Below are positions 47,377 to 59,689 of a stretch of DNA of 64,000 nt, piece by piece (position 1 is the first letter of the stretch; every line of letters starts with the position of its first letter). Source of the stretch: Ureaplasma urealyticum serovar 8 str. ATCC 27618. GTDB taxonomy: Bacteria; Bacillota_I; Bacilli_A; Mycoplasmatales; Mycoplasmoidaceae. Under the pieces are notes generated by a model. The model saw nothing but the letters and a program-made list of their open reading frames with translations. It had not been told where the DNA came from and made no database searches. Location of the stretch: assembly GCF_000169535.1 (NCBI RefSeq), contig NZ_AAYN02000002.1, positions 372,001-436,000 of the forward strand, in the 5' to 3' direction. The position numbers and the translations under genes were made by a program.

Positions 47377-48678
47377 ATGTTAAATGTTGTAGAAATTATT
47401 AGCAAGAAAAAAAATAATATTGAATTAAGTGAACAAGAAATTAAATTTGTTTATGATGGTTTTGTTAATAAGACAATTCCAGATTATCAAATGGCAGCTT
47501 TTTTAATGGCTGTTAATTTTTGTGGATATAGTGAAAATGAACAATACTACGCAACTAAAGCAATGGTTGAATCTGGCAAAGTATTAGATTTACGTGTTGA
47601 AAATAAAATTGTTGTTGACAAACATTCATCTGGTGGTGTGGGAGATAAAGTTTCAATTATTTTAACTCCTTTACTATCAGCCTTAGGATTGTATGTTGGA
47701 AAAATGTCTGGTCGTGGACTAGGACATACTGGTGGTACAGTTGATAAATTAGAATCATTAAATTTAAATTTAGATTTTGATTTAAAAACATACATGGATC
47801 AACTAAAAGATAATGGTTTATTATTAACTGGTCAATCAGATGATATGGTTCTGGCTGATAAATACATTTATGCATTACGTGATGTTACAGCAACAAGTGA
47901 TGTTTTTGATCTTATGGTAGGATCAATTATGGCTAAAAAACTAGCTTTAATTACTGATTATATTTTCTTAGATGTTAAAGTTGGTGAAGGAGCATTTTGT
48001 AAAAATGTAGAACAAGCAGAATCTTTAGCAACAAAGATGTTAAAGTTATCAAAGAAATTTAATCGTAATACAATTATACATTTAACAAATATGGATAAAC
48101 CCTTGGGTAAAGCAATTGGTAATGCTATTGAAATTAAAGAGAGTATGGACTATTTATTAGGTAAACCAGTACCTCAAGATTTATATGATTTAATTAATCA
48201 ATTTGCTTTAGATATTTTAATTGATACAAAATTTGCTAAAAATAAAGAAGATGCTCAAGCTAAGATTGATAATGTTATTAAAAATGGCTTGGCTTATCAA
48301 AAATTTGTGAATTGAGTAAGATGATACAAAGGTGATTATATTAGTCTTGAAAATAATACATATTTCAATCCTAAATACAAACTAGAAATTCTAGCAAAAC
48401 AAGATGGATATTTAGACTTTAAATCAACAAAAGAATTAGGTATGATTGCTGTTGATTTAAAAGCAGGACGTAAAGTTAAAACTGATCAATTAGATTTTCA
48501 AGCTGGAATTTATTTAAATAAGAAAAATAATGATTTCGTTAAAACAAATGAAGTTATTGCCACACTTTATGCTAATCAACCAATTAGTGATGAAGTTGTT
48601 AATAAATACCACAACAATGTAGTTTATTTAAAAACACCAAAACAAATTGCACCATCAATTATTAAAGTAATGCGTTAA
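47377..48678 (+). CDS. deoA: Thymidine phosphorylase
   Basis: Cleaves thymidine to thymine and deoxyribose-1-phosphate. 433 residues: DKHSSGGVGDKVS phosphate-binding segment, KMSGRGLGHTGGTVDKLE signature near 108-125, and LRDVTATSDVFDLMVGSIMAKKLAL. ATG 47377 follows GGTG; in-frame TTG and GTG codons just upstream overlap it. Two TGA codons are read as Trp. It is 30 bases ahead of alaS. Confidence 0.96.
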
Positions 48679-48708
48679 ATAATAAAAAAGTAAGGAAGAA
48701 TATTTATT

Positions 48709-51421
<2,713 letters not shown>

Positions 51422-51429
<8 letters not shown>

Positions 51430-51865
51430 ATTAGCACTTGATTTAGGAACAAAATCATGTGGTTTTGCGATTAGTGATTTATTAGGAATAATTGCTAGTG
51501 GACTTGATAATTTTATCTATGAAGAAAATGATTTTATAGCTGTTTTAGCTAAAATTGATGAAATCATGATTAATTATCATCATGAAATTGACACAATCGT
51601 TTTAGGTTATCCAACTAATGTTTATGATGGATCAAAAAACAAACGAACATATTTAATTGAATCATTTTATACATTATTAAAACAACACTTTTTAAATCAT
51701 GAAAAAATTAAAATTGTTTATGAGGATGAACGTTTTAGTACTAAAATTGCAACACAACGTTTAAAAAATAGTTGTGTTAAAGCAGCTAAAATTAAAAAAG
51801 TTAAAGATAAAATGAGTGCTGTTGTTATTTTGGAAAGTTATTTAAGTAAAAATCATTTTAATTAA
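51422..51865 (+). CDS. ruvX: Putative pre-16S rRNA nuclease / Holliday junction resolvase (YqgF)
   Basis: RNase H-fold protein, 147 residues. N-terminal strand [16 protein letters not shown] with the first catalytic Asp, [11 protein letters not shown] with the conserved GxP, and [11 protein letters not shown] with the acidic pair. Starts inside the end of alaS, as in many Firmicutes, and is followed by leuS after 15 bases. Confidence 0.93.
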
Positions 51866-51880
51866 AGAAAGGTAAACCTT

Positions 51881-54301
51881 ATGTATAATCACAATAAAAT
51901 TGAAAAAAAATGACAAAAATATTGACTAGATAATAAGACTTTTAAATTTGTTGATAATCCTAACAATCCTAAGAAATTTTATGTATTAGATATGTTTCCA
52001 TATCCTAGTGGAAAAGGATTACATGTTGGTCATCCCAAGGGTTATACAGCAACTGATGTAATTAGTCGTTTTAAACGTTTGAATGGTTATGATGTTTTAC
52101 ACCCAATTGGTTGAGATGCTTTTGGTTTACCAGCAGAACAATATGCTTTAGAAACAAATAATCACCCTCATACTTTTACGCAACAAAATATTAAAATTTT
52201 TCGCAAACAATTACAAATGATCGGTTTTGATTTTGACTATGATAAAGAAGTTGATACAACCGATCCCCAATTCTATCAATGAACGCAATGGATTTTTGTG
52301 CAATTATATAAACATAATTTAGCTGAAATTCAAGATATTGATGTTAATTGATGTGAAAATTTAGGGACTGTTTTAAGTAATGAAGAAGTCGTTTTAAATG
52401 ATAAAAACGAGCGTGTGAGTGAACGGGGTGGTCATCCTGTTGTTCGTAAACCAATGAAGCAATGAGTTTTAAAAATTGTTGATTATGCAGATAAGTTATT
52501 AGACGGTTTGAATGAAGTTGAATTTAGTGAATCATTAAAATCATTACAACGCAATTGAATTGGTAAATCAATTGGTACTAATGTGCAATTCAAGATTAAA
52601 GATTCACATTTAGCACTTGATGTGTTTACCACACGAATTGATACAATTTATGGAGCACAATATTTAGTAGTTGCACCAGAACATCCAATTCTTAAATCAA
52701 TTGTTAGTGAGCAACAAGCTAGTGTTGTTCAAGCATATGTCGATCAAACAAAAAAAATAAGCGATTTAGATCGAATTGCTGATACTAATAAAACTGGTGT
52801 TTTTAGTGGAACATATGCCATTAATCCAATCAATCAAGAAATCATTCCAATTTGAGTAAGTGATTATGTTTTAATGAATTTTGCAACAGGGGCTGTTATG
52901 GGTGTACCAGCTCATGATGAACGTGATTATGCTTTTGCTAAAAAATATGATTTACCAATTAAAAGTGTAATTGATACAAAACAATCATTACCATATACAG
53001 GTGATGGTTTACATATTAACTCACCAATGATTAATGGTTTAAATATTGAACAATCCCAAAATATTTTAAATGATTACTTAGTTAAAAATCATTTAGCAAA
53101 AAAAGTTGTAAACTATAAATTACGTAATTGAATTTTTAGTCGTCAACGTTATTGAGGCGAACCATTCCCAGTTTTATTTGATGAAAATAATCAAATTAAA
53201 ATCATCGAAGATTTGCCTGTTTTATTACCAAATTTAGATGAATTCAAACCTTCTAAAACTGGTGAATCTCCTCTTGCTAATGCTCAAGAGTGATTATATG
53301 TAGAAATTGATGGTAAAAAATATCGCCGTGAAACAAATACAATGCCACAATGAGCAGGCTCATCATGATATTTTTTAGCTTATATTTTAAAAAATGAAGA
53401 TGGTTCATACACGCCATTAAATAGTGAAGAAGCTAAAAAACGTTTTGCTAAATGATTGCCAGTTGATGTTTATATTGGTGGGCAAGAACATGCTGTTTTA
53501 CATTTACTATATGCTCGTTTTTGACATCGTTTCTTATATGATATTGGTGTAGTACCAACAAAAGAACCATTTTATAAAGTAATTAATCAAGGAATGATTT
53601 TAGGCGAAAATAATGAAAAAATGTCTAAATCAAAAGGAAATGTTATTAATCCTGATGATATTATTGCTTCGCATGGGTCAGATACATTAAGAATTTATGA
53701 AATGTTTATGGGACCATTAACAGCTTCACTACCATGAAGTCCAGATGGATTAGATGCGATGCGAAAATGATTAGATCGTGTTTATCGTTTATACCATAAT
53801 TTAAGTGAACTAGAAGTTGTTGAAGATGTTAATAAGCTAAATGAAGAAATAATTATTGCATATCACACTTTAATTAAAAATTACACAAAAGCAATTAATG
53901 AACAGGCATTTAATATTGCTATTAGTGAAATGATGGTTTTTGTTAATGTTTTATATAAAAATAAAGTCATTAATTATAAGTTACTAGATAATTTTTTAAT
54001 TTTACTTTCATGCTTTGCTCCACATTTAGCAGAAGAATTATATAGTTTAAACCACTCTGAATCTGTTTGTTTACAAAAAATGCCTATTTATGATGAACAA
54101 AAAATTATTGCTCAAAATGTTACAATTCCAATTCAAATTAATGGTAAATTAAAGCACACAATCAATGTTTTAAGAGATACAAATGCTGAACAATTAATTA
54201 ATTTAGCATTAGCTTGCGAACAAGTTAAACAAGCAATTGGGGATCAACCAATTAAAAAACAGATCGTTGTTGTTAATAAAATTATTAATTTTGTTATTTA
54301 A
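51881..54301 (+). CDS. leuS: Leucyl-tRNA synthetase
   Basis: Class I synthetase, 806 residues. HIGH-type motif in [15 protein letters not shown], editing domain with [20 protein letters not shown], and the KMSKS motif in [12 protein letters not shown]. About twenty TGA codons are read as Trp. GAAAGGT lies before ATG 51881. Ends at a clear terminator. Confidence 0.97.
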
Positions 54302-54305
54302 TACT

Positions 54306-54372
54306 AAAAACATTAAATCTTAAAAATAAATTGTTACTAAATTTATGAAAAACAAGATTTAATGTTTTTGTT
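54306..54372 (+). terminator. Terminator after leuS
   Basis: Perfect 16-base stem 54306-54321 with 54354-54369, 32-base loop, then T-rich sequence. It marks the end of the housekeeping block. Confidence 0.85.
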
Positions 54373-54447
54373 TTATTATGTAAAAACACACTAATATTGA
54401 TTTTTTATTTATAATAAAGTTATTTAAAAAAGAAAATTAATTATCAT

Positions 54448-55840
54448 ATGAAAAAACGTACCAAAATAATTATTTCAATTTTAATAGCAGCTTCAGCTCT
54501 TAGCCTTATTATATTCCATTGATTGTTTATTATGCACCAAAGAAGAAAATTATAGCTTTTGAGTATGCTAAACAACATTGAGATGAAACCAAAAACACTT
54601 ATCAATGAGATTTTGTTGAAAAACTATTGAAATATATTGACCAACATATAACAAATTTAGTTGATTTTGAATTTGTTAAACAAAGTTATGGTAAACCATA
54701 TTTTAAAAAATTAATTGATTATTATATGTTTGCTAATGCTACTTATATCATTGATCAAAAACCTAAAATTTTTGCTAATGAAATGAGTACTAAAAAACTA
54801 ATTAGTACAACTGATCATGAATTATATACACAACTAGGTTTTGAATTATTTAAAAAATACTATCATTGTGATACGAATGATTTAGTTTCAAAAAAAGCTT
54901 ATGAACAATTAATAGCACAACCATTTGATGTATTTTATAAACAATATAAAAAGTTTGTTTTTGATTATAATGATGCTAAAAAAAGGTTTAGTATATGATA
55001 CTTATAATGATTGAAAATTTGATATTCATGCTAAACTACCAGGTATTGCTTTTGAAAATTCTAATCTAATTCCTAATTATTTAATAACTGATTTAAATCA
55101 AAAAACTAGTTTTGATGATTTAAAAATTTATTAATTTTATCAATTACTAAAAGTTTAAATAAGGACTCTAAAATTTCTAATAATGAAAAATTATTTTGAA
55201 AAGAAGATTATGAAATTATTAATGAATATTTAGATAAGCTAAATTTACAAAATACAACTATTTTAAACAATGCTCAATCATTACTAAATCAAAATATTAA
55301 TACTTGAAAAAATAATTCGCAAAATTCAAAGCTTATTCAATCAATATTTGATGCTAACGAATTAAAAAGCATTAAATATCCCTTATTCTTTTTACAGCCA
55401 CAGCTTATTTACTCATATCGTTATTTTAAAAATATAAAAGATGTTAACACTAATTTAATTATGCACTTATTATGAAAAAATAATGATGTACATAATTGAT
55501 TTGATTTTAATTTAGCAAAAATATTTAACAAACAAAATCCTAATACTTTGAACAAGCTTATTTTAATAATGCATTTAAATTGAGTCAATACTTATATCTG
55601 CAAACTTTATTAAATATTTTAAAACAACAAAAAGATGTTAATTTAGAACAAATTCAAAAATGTTTAAAAGAAATTAATGCTCAAATTGTAAATTTGGAAT
55701 AAAATAAAGTAAAAATTTTAAATGATTTTGAAGAATTGTTAAAAAAACACCAAATTAATTTTGATGATAATTTAAATATTAACGAGTCTACTTTAATATA
55801 TTATCTAAAAGCAAATAATCACAATCCATTTAGATTTTAG
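54448..55840 (+). pseudogene. Degraded gene for a membrane-anchored hypothetical protein
   Basis: ATG 54448 begins a signal/TM segment (KKRTKIIISILIAASALSLIIF). The frame shifts near 54515 into PLIVYYAPKKKIIAFEYAKQHW, continues to about 54985, shifts again in the A-run of GCTAAAAAAAGG into KKGLVYDTYNDWKFD, shifts near 55131 into a long Asn/Lys-rich helical part, shifts near 55548, and meets TAA at 55700-55702. After that stop the same frame stays open for 45 codons to TAG 55838-55840. The ancestral protein would have had about 460 residues: one N-terminal TM helix and a helical extracellular domain. Composition equals that of intact neighbours. No family recognised. Confidence 0.75.
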
Positions 55841-55938
55841 ATAATTTATAAAAGATTATATAAACATAAAGCTTCGGAAACAATTCGAAGAAGAGAACGA
55901 ATATTTAAAGTTCATTAAAAAACGATCATGAACAAAAT

Positions 55939-55973
55939 AAAAATCACCTTAGCGAATGGTGATTTTTATTTTT
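55939..55973. terminator. Hairpin with T-run, possibly bidirectional
   Basis: Ten-base stem AAAAATCACC (55939-55948) with GGTGATTTTT (55958-55967), nine-base loop, followed by ATTTTTT. The other strand also ends in TTTTTATTTT. Confidence 0.85.
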
Positions 55974-56006
55974 TATATTTCAACTAATATTAGTATTAAC
56001 TTGGTA

Positions 56007-56030
56007 ATTCCCTTTAATTTGAAAGGGAAT
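56007..56030 (+). promoter_or_regulatory. Hairpin masking a Shine-Dalgarno-like sequence
   Basis: ATTCCCTTT (56007-56015) pairs perfectly with AAAGGGAAT (56022-56030) around six bases. The AAAGGG on the 3' arm is the only Shine-Dalgarno-like sequence before the small peptide gene. Confidence 0.6.
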
Positions 56031-56043
56031 GAAAGTAAACCTT

Positions 56044-56115
56044 ATGAACAATGACAAATTAATCGCCTTACTAATTGCCTTAATTGAAATCCTAATCACA
56101 ATAGTTAAAAATTAA
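56044..56115 (+). CDS. Short hydrophobic peptide, toxin- or holin-like candidate
   Basis: 23 codons: a four-residue polar start, one hydrophobic helix (KLIALLIALIEILITIV) and a KN end. An in-frame ATG at 56029 would add five residues but overlaps the hairpin. Single-helix peptides of this size occur as type I toxins and phage holin-like peptides. It is bounded by a hairpin covering its probable ribosome site, a terminator after it, and a minus-strand promoter behind that terminator. The reading of this as a gene is inference from layout. Confidence 0.45.
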   Translation: MNNDKLIALLIALIEILITIVKN

Positions 56116-56135
56116 CTTAATACTCTAACTAAACT

Positions 56136-56172
56136 AACCACTAACTCGCTAACTACGGGTTAGTGGTTTTTT
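56136..56172 (+). terminator. Terminator after the short peptide
   Basis: Perfect ten-base stem AACCACTAAC (56136-56145) with GTTAGTGGTT (56159-56168), then TTTT. Confidence 0.88.
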
Positions 56173-56202
56173 ATTATAGTATATCTGCGTCCAATGGGAC
56201 AA
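56173..56202 (-). promoter_or_regulatory. Leftward promoter candidate behind the peptide terminator
   Basis: On the minus strand TTGTCC (56202-56197) and TATAAT (56178-56173) are separated by 18 bases. A transcript would start near 56166 and run antisense over the short peptide gene, with the hairpin at 55939-55967 as a possible end. Confidence 0.45.
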
Positions 56203-56323
56203 TAATATTATAACATATTAACATAAATAATATTTATTTTGTACCTTATACAATTAATACTATTTTAGTAGACGCTTCCACTTAAATTATACATAATTTT
56301 TATATATTTATATATAAAAAGTA

Positions 56324-56351
56324 TTGACAAAGTGTAAAAATATATTATAAT
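56324..56351 (+). promoter_or_regulatory. Rightward consensus promoter, antisense to the next gene
   Basis: Perfect TTGACA (56324-56329) and TATAAT (56346-56351), 16-base spacer. It points into the 3' end of the leftward gene at 56345-56998; the nearest gene on its own strand starts more than 1 kb away. Confidence 0.6.
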
Positions 56352-56998
56352 ATTATTTTAGTATAAATTTCAATATTACTATCACTTTTATAATTATTTA
56401 TATAAAAACTATAGTTACCTTTAATATTGGGATCAGTTATTGAATCGTTATAAGTTTTAAATTTAATTTTTTCATCCACAAATTCAATTTCAGAAATGTA
56501 ATATTTTCTTTCTCTTAATAATTCTTTTGTAAATTTAAACGTAATATAAATTTCGTTTTTTGTTTTTTTAGTAATTTTACCAAAATTAAAATCTTCAAAA
56601 ATATGATTACCATTGTCATCATAACACAATATTTTTAATCTTACGTTTTGATTAAAATTTTTGATTTTAGTAGTAAATAAGTTAATGTCAATACTTTTTT
56701 CTGAATTAGGCAAATGCGTAATATAATTAAAACTTATATTTTTGATCCAACATTCAATTTGGTTTTTAAGTACAGAAGGATCGAAAACAATTGCATGATT
56801 AGTTAATCTTTTTTGGAAATTTGAACCTTGTTCATTTTTAATTGCAATATTGCTAATAATAATATTGGAAATTGTTGGAATTGAATTAATTTGATCAAGT
56901 TTTTGATTATCTAAATCTTTTTGATTAACAATAAGATCAATAAATGGCAAGTAATCGTGATTATTGAACCTTGGCTTATGTTGTTTGGTTTCTAGCAA
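56345..56998 (-). CDS. Hypothetical protein of the accessory region
   Basis: About 217 residues, soluble. The frame is open from 57046, but that TTG is the -35 box (TTGACA) of a consensus promoter and TATAAT lies at 57017-57022, so translation must start later; TTG 56998 is the first plausible codon. The N-terminal third is helical (DLIVNQKDLDNQKLDQ). The C-terminal part looks like a beta sandwich: short strands such as VRLKILCYDDNGNHIFEDF and NEIYITFKF. No family recognised. Immediately before the phage module, it might belong to phage control, but nothing DNA-binding is visible. Confidence 0.55.
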   Translation of the reverse strand: MLETKQHKPRFNNHDYLPFIDLIVNQKDLDNQKLDQINSIPTISNIIISNIAIKNEQGSNFQKRLTNHAIVFDPSVLKNQIECWIKNISFNYITHLPNSEKSIDINLFTTKIKNFNQNVRLKILCYDDNGNHIFEDFNFGKITKKTKNEIYITFKFTKELLRERKYYISEIEFVDEKIKFKTYNDSITDPNIKGNYSFYINNYKSDSNIEIYTKIIL

Positions 56999-57016
56999 TT
57001 TGGAAACGACAAGAAT

Positions 57017-57046
57017 ATTATAACAACATTTTTTTATTGTTGTCAA
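57017..57046 (-). promoter_or_regulatory. Consensus promoter with inverted repeat
   Basis: Minus-strand TTGACA (57046-57041) and TATAAT (57022-57017), 18-base spacer. Inside the spacer ACAACA and TGTTGT (57023-57028, 57038-57043) form an inverted repeat, an operator-like arrangement. A second TTGACA lies at 57060-57055. Confidence 0.65.
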
Positions 57047-57060
57047 TTTATTTTTGTCAA

Positions 57061-57445
57061 TTTATCTCACGCGTAATAAATTAAAATATAAACAAAATAA
57101 AAAACAAAAATATAATATATAATCGTATATATATTCATTAACATTCATATATATACTTCTTATACATCATATTTATTATTTTTCATCTTATTTATATTTA
57201 TTATATTTTTTTAAGAGACTACGATATCGTATATATTCTCTTAAAGTCTCTTAAAAAAATGATATTAGTTATCATAAGAAAGTATCTTCATATACTTCTA
57301 TTTCGTATTATCGCTTTTGCGATAATCCTCAATATGCGTATATTACGCTACTTCCTTACGATAACGTTTTAGATTGTACTATTGATTGATAAACTAAACG
57401 ATGATCTAATTTAAATTTTATGTGCGATGTGGTTATAATTTTTGT
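57061..57445. other. Palindrome-rich AT stretch without genes
   Basis: No open frame of note. Contains the perfect hairpin ATTATCGC-TTTT-GCGATAAT (57307-57326), GCGTA-TAT-TACGC just after, a GATATC-centred TACGATATCGTA palindrome near 57220, two AGTCTCTTAA/AGAGACT-type elements flanking it, and repeated TATATA blocks. Such density of short palindromes is typical of regulatory or replication-origin DNA at phage control regions. TATAAT at 57434-57439 is the promoter -10 of the next gene. Confidence 0.5.
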
Positions 57446-57889
57446 ATGATGAAAAGAAACGAACTAAAACAATTACAAGAACTGCAGTTAAAAATCAATG
57501 ACTTTTACACTTTGGTTATGACTACTAAAAACCTAGATTTATGTAATTTGAGTGCTTTGCTTGAATTCTTAGACATAAATTGGGGCGTGTGAGTTAATTT
57601 AAGTACGCAAAGAGACGAGTTTAACAAAAAAAGGTATGAATACATTACCAAAGCCAATTATGGCCTTAGAATGGCTTTAAATGAGTTGTTGGGTAGAAAC
57701 GCTTCATACGATAAAGAGCTAAATAACCAAGGATTGCGTAAATTTAGAACGCAAGAATATTTTAAACGTCTAGATTTTGAGTTAGCAAATGAGCAAAAAA
57801 GTACAGATATTGAAGATACAACAATAACGTTTGAAAAAGTTGATGATAATAACAAATTAACCATTAAAAAACTTATAAATGTGTTATAA
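57446..57889 (+). CDS. Candidate phage terminase small subunit
   Basis: 147 residues, hydrophilic and helical. Placement (first gene of the phage module, ahead of the large terminase), size and acidic C-terminal tail (STDIEDTTITFEKVDDNNK) fit a terminase small subunit, which recognises phage DNA and activates packaging. No helix-turn-helix can be proven by eye. One TGA is read as Trp. The -10 box TATAAT ends six bases before the ATG, so the mRNA is probably leaderless; there is no Shine-Dalgarno. Confidence 0.5.
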
Positions 57890-57895
57890 TATTTA

Positions 57896-58195
57896 TGACT
57901 AGAAAAAACGAACAAAGAGCAACGTTTTTTAGATATATTTAGATATCCTTTTAAAGCACCTGAATATTGCCGCTTACAAAAATAAGTCGTATGATAATAG
58001 CTACAAAGTTAGCTTTAAGAGCACGTTTGTCAAGTATCTGAGTGTGAAAATTATTTATTAGTCTTATCTCTTTGGTGATAAAAAGCACGAGACATAACCA
58101 AAAGTAGGCCACATTATATTTTTAAAAGTTTTTACGTGGTAAGTGGTTATTATGAAAGCTACTTAAACAACGAAATAATTAAAACTTTATTTTAA
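57896..58195 (+). pseudogene. Decayed phage gene between the terminase genes
   Basis: No frame is open for long, but coding-like pieces follow each other in changing frames: MTRKNEQRATFF, RYPFKAPEYCRLQK, NKSYDNSYKVSFKSTFVKYLS, SYLFGDKKHET and finally YESYLNNEIIKTLF ending at TAA 58193-58195. This looks like one gene of about 100 codons destroyed by several frameshifts. Product unknown; genes at this place are often HNH nucleases or head proteins. Confidence 0.5.
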
Positions 58196-58225
58196 TAAAA
58201 GGTTAGACTAATCGTTTTTAGTTTA

Positions 58226-59689
58226 ATGCTTTTTGATATCGTTATGAGAATAAAACTAGATTTTATAGAATGTTTTGGTTTCTATAGTGATTTAGTTGAG
58301 TTTGTAGCCAAAAAGTTGCCAATACCATTTAATGAAATTAATTTATTAGGTGGACGAAGTAGTGGTAAGACTTTTGCGACATTAGATTTTTTATCATCAC
58401 TTGTTGCGATTAAACAGCAAAACGCAATATATGTTTTTCGTCAGAATATATCTGATGCGAAAAAAATTTTTAGCGACTATTTAAATTTTTTAGAGCAAAA
58501 GCAATTATTAAAATTTGCTAAGATTAACCATTCAGAACGTACTGTTATTATTAATGGTTGAACTGTAATGTTTGAAGCGTTAAATGAGACACGTAATAAC
58601 ATTAACAAAGGTGCTAAGGTTGGGTTTCGTTTGTGAACGCAAGCACGTTATGTTTTTGCGTTTTTTGAAGAAGCGTCACAATTAGATTTTAATTTAGTTA
58701 AAAACTCACAGCAATCACTTAGAGGTACCAAAGATACGCAGGTCGTATCTATTTTTGCATCTAATCCTTGAACAAGTGAACACTGATATATTGAAAACTT
58801 TAATAATCATTTAGCAGAAAACGAATTCTCAATCCAACAAAAGCCATATTATGAATATAGCGTTGTAGATAAAAAATTATTTTTAAGAAGTACATATCGT
58901 GCGAATAAATTTACATCACAACAAGAAATTGAGCAGTTTGAATGATGAAAAGATATTGATTATTCTAAATATCGTGTAATTAGTTTGGGATTAAGTGGGA
59001 GTGTTGAAGGTGCTATTTATGCACGAAGTTTAAGCGTAATGCATGAACCATATGGCGAATATGATAATTATGCAATGCAGTTTTTTGGTGGTATGGACTG
59101 GGGAGATGGAACAAGTAGTTCATCATCAGATACTGCGTGCTTATTTGGTTCAATTTCAAAAGAAAATGGAATTGAGATTTTAGATGAAATGGTTTATAAC
59201 AACAATGTTAATCCACTAACAAGCGAGCAACAAATTGAGTTAGTTGTGCGTTGGTTTATTAAAAAACAACAAGAAGTAAACGTTAAGATTGTAATTTATA
59301 TTGATAATGCTCATTTGCGTTATTTTTATGAAACATTTAACGCTACATTTAAACGCATTGCGTTTCAATATAATATGTATGGTTCTGAACTTGTTTTTGC
59401 ACCTGCTATTAAACACGCTATTTGAGACCGTGTTGTTTTAGTTAATTACATGCTTGCAAGTGGTAAATTGCGATTTAGTAAAAATGCGTGTCCAAAACTA
59501 TATAAGGACTTAAAAAATTGCTACGTTGTTTTACCAAAAACCATTAAAGAAGATACTAAAAAAGAGCGTAGTCATGAGCATACGCATACGATTAATGCGT
59601 TGGAGTATTTAATGTGTGCGTTTCATTTATATTTTTATGCACAAGCACCTGCAATTAATGAAAAAGGAGCTATAAGATATGGCACTTAA
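58226..59689 (+). CDS. Phage terminase large subunit
   Basis: Packaging motor: ATPase plus nuclease, 487 residues. Walker A is GGRSSGKTFA near residue 42, the VFRQNISDAKKIF and FEALNETRNNINKGAK segments follow, Walker B with catalytic Glu is FAFFEEASQ, and the coupling motif is SIFASNPWTSEHWY. The nuclease domain begins at FFGGMDWGDG, with further Asp in IYIDNAH and the final His-Ala-rich THTINALEY. About eight TGA codons are read as Trp. The start may be 58226 or ATG 58244; neither has a Shine-Dalgarno. The gene overlaps the next by 11 bases. Confidence 0.85.

Noticed and set aside
47547-47875. Two open frames on the minus strand inside deoA
   Set aside because: Shadow frames of a clearly recognisable thymidine phosphorylase.
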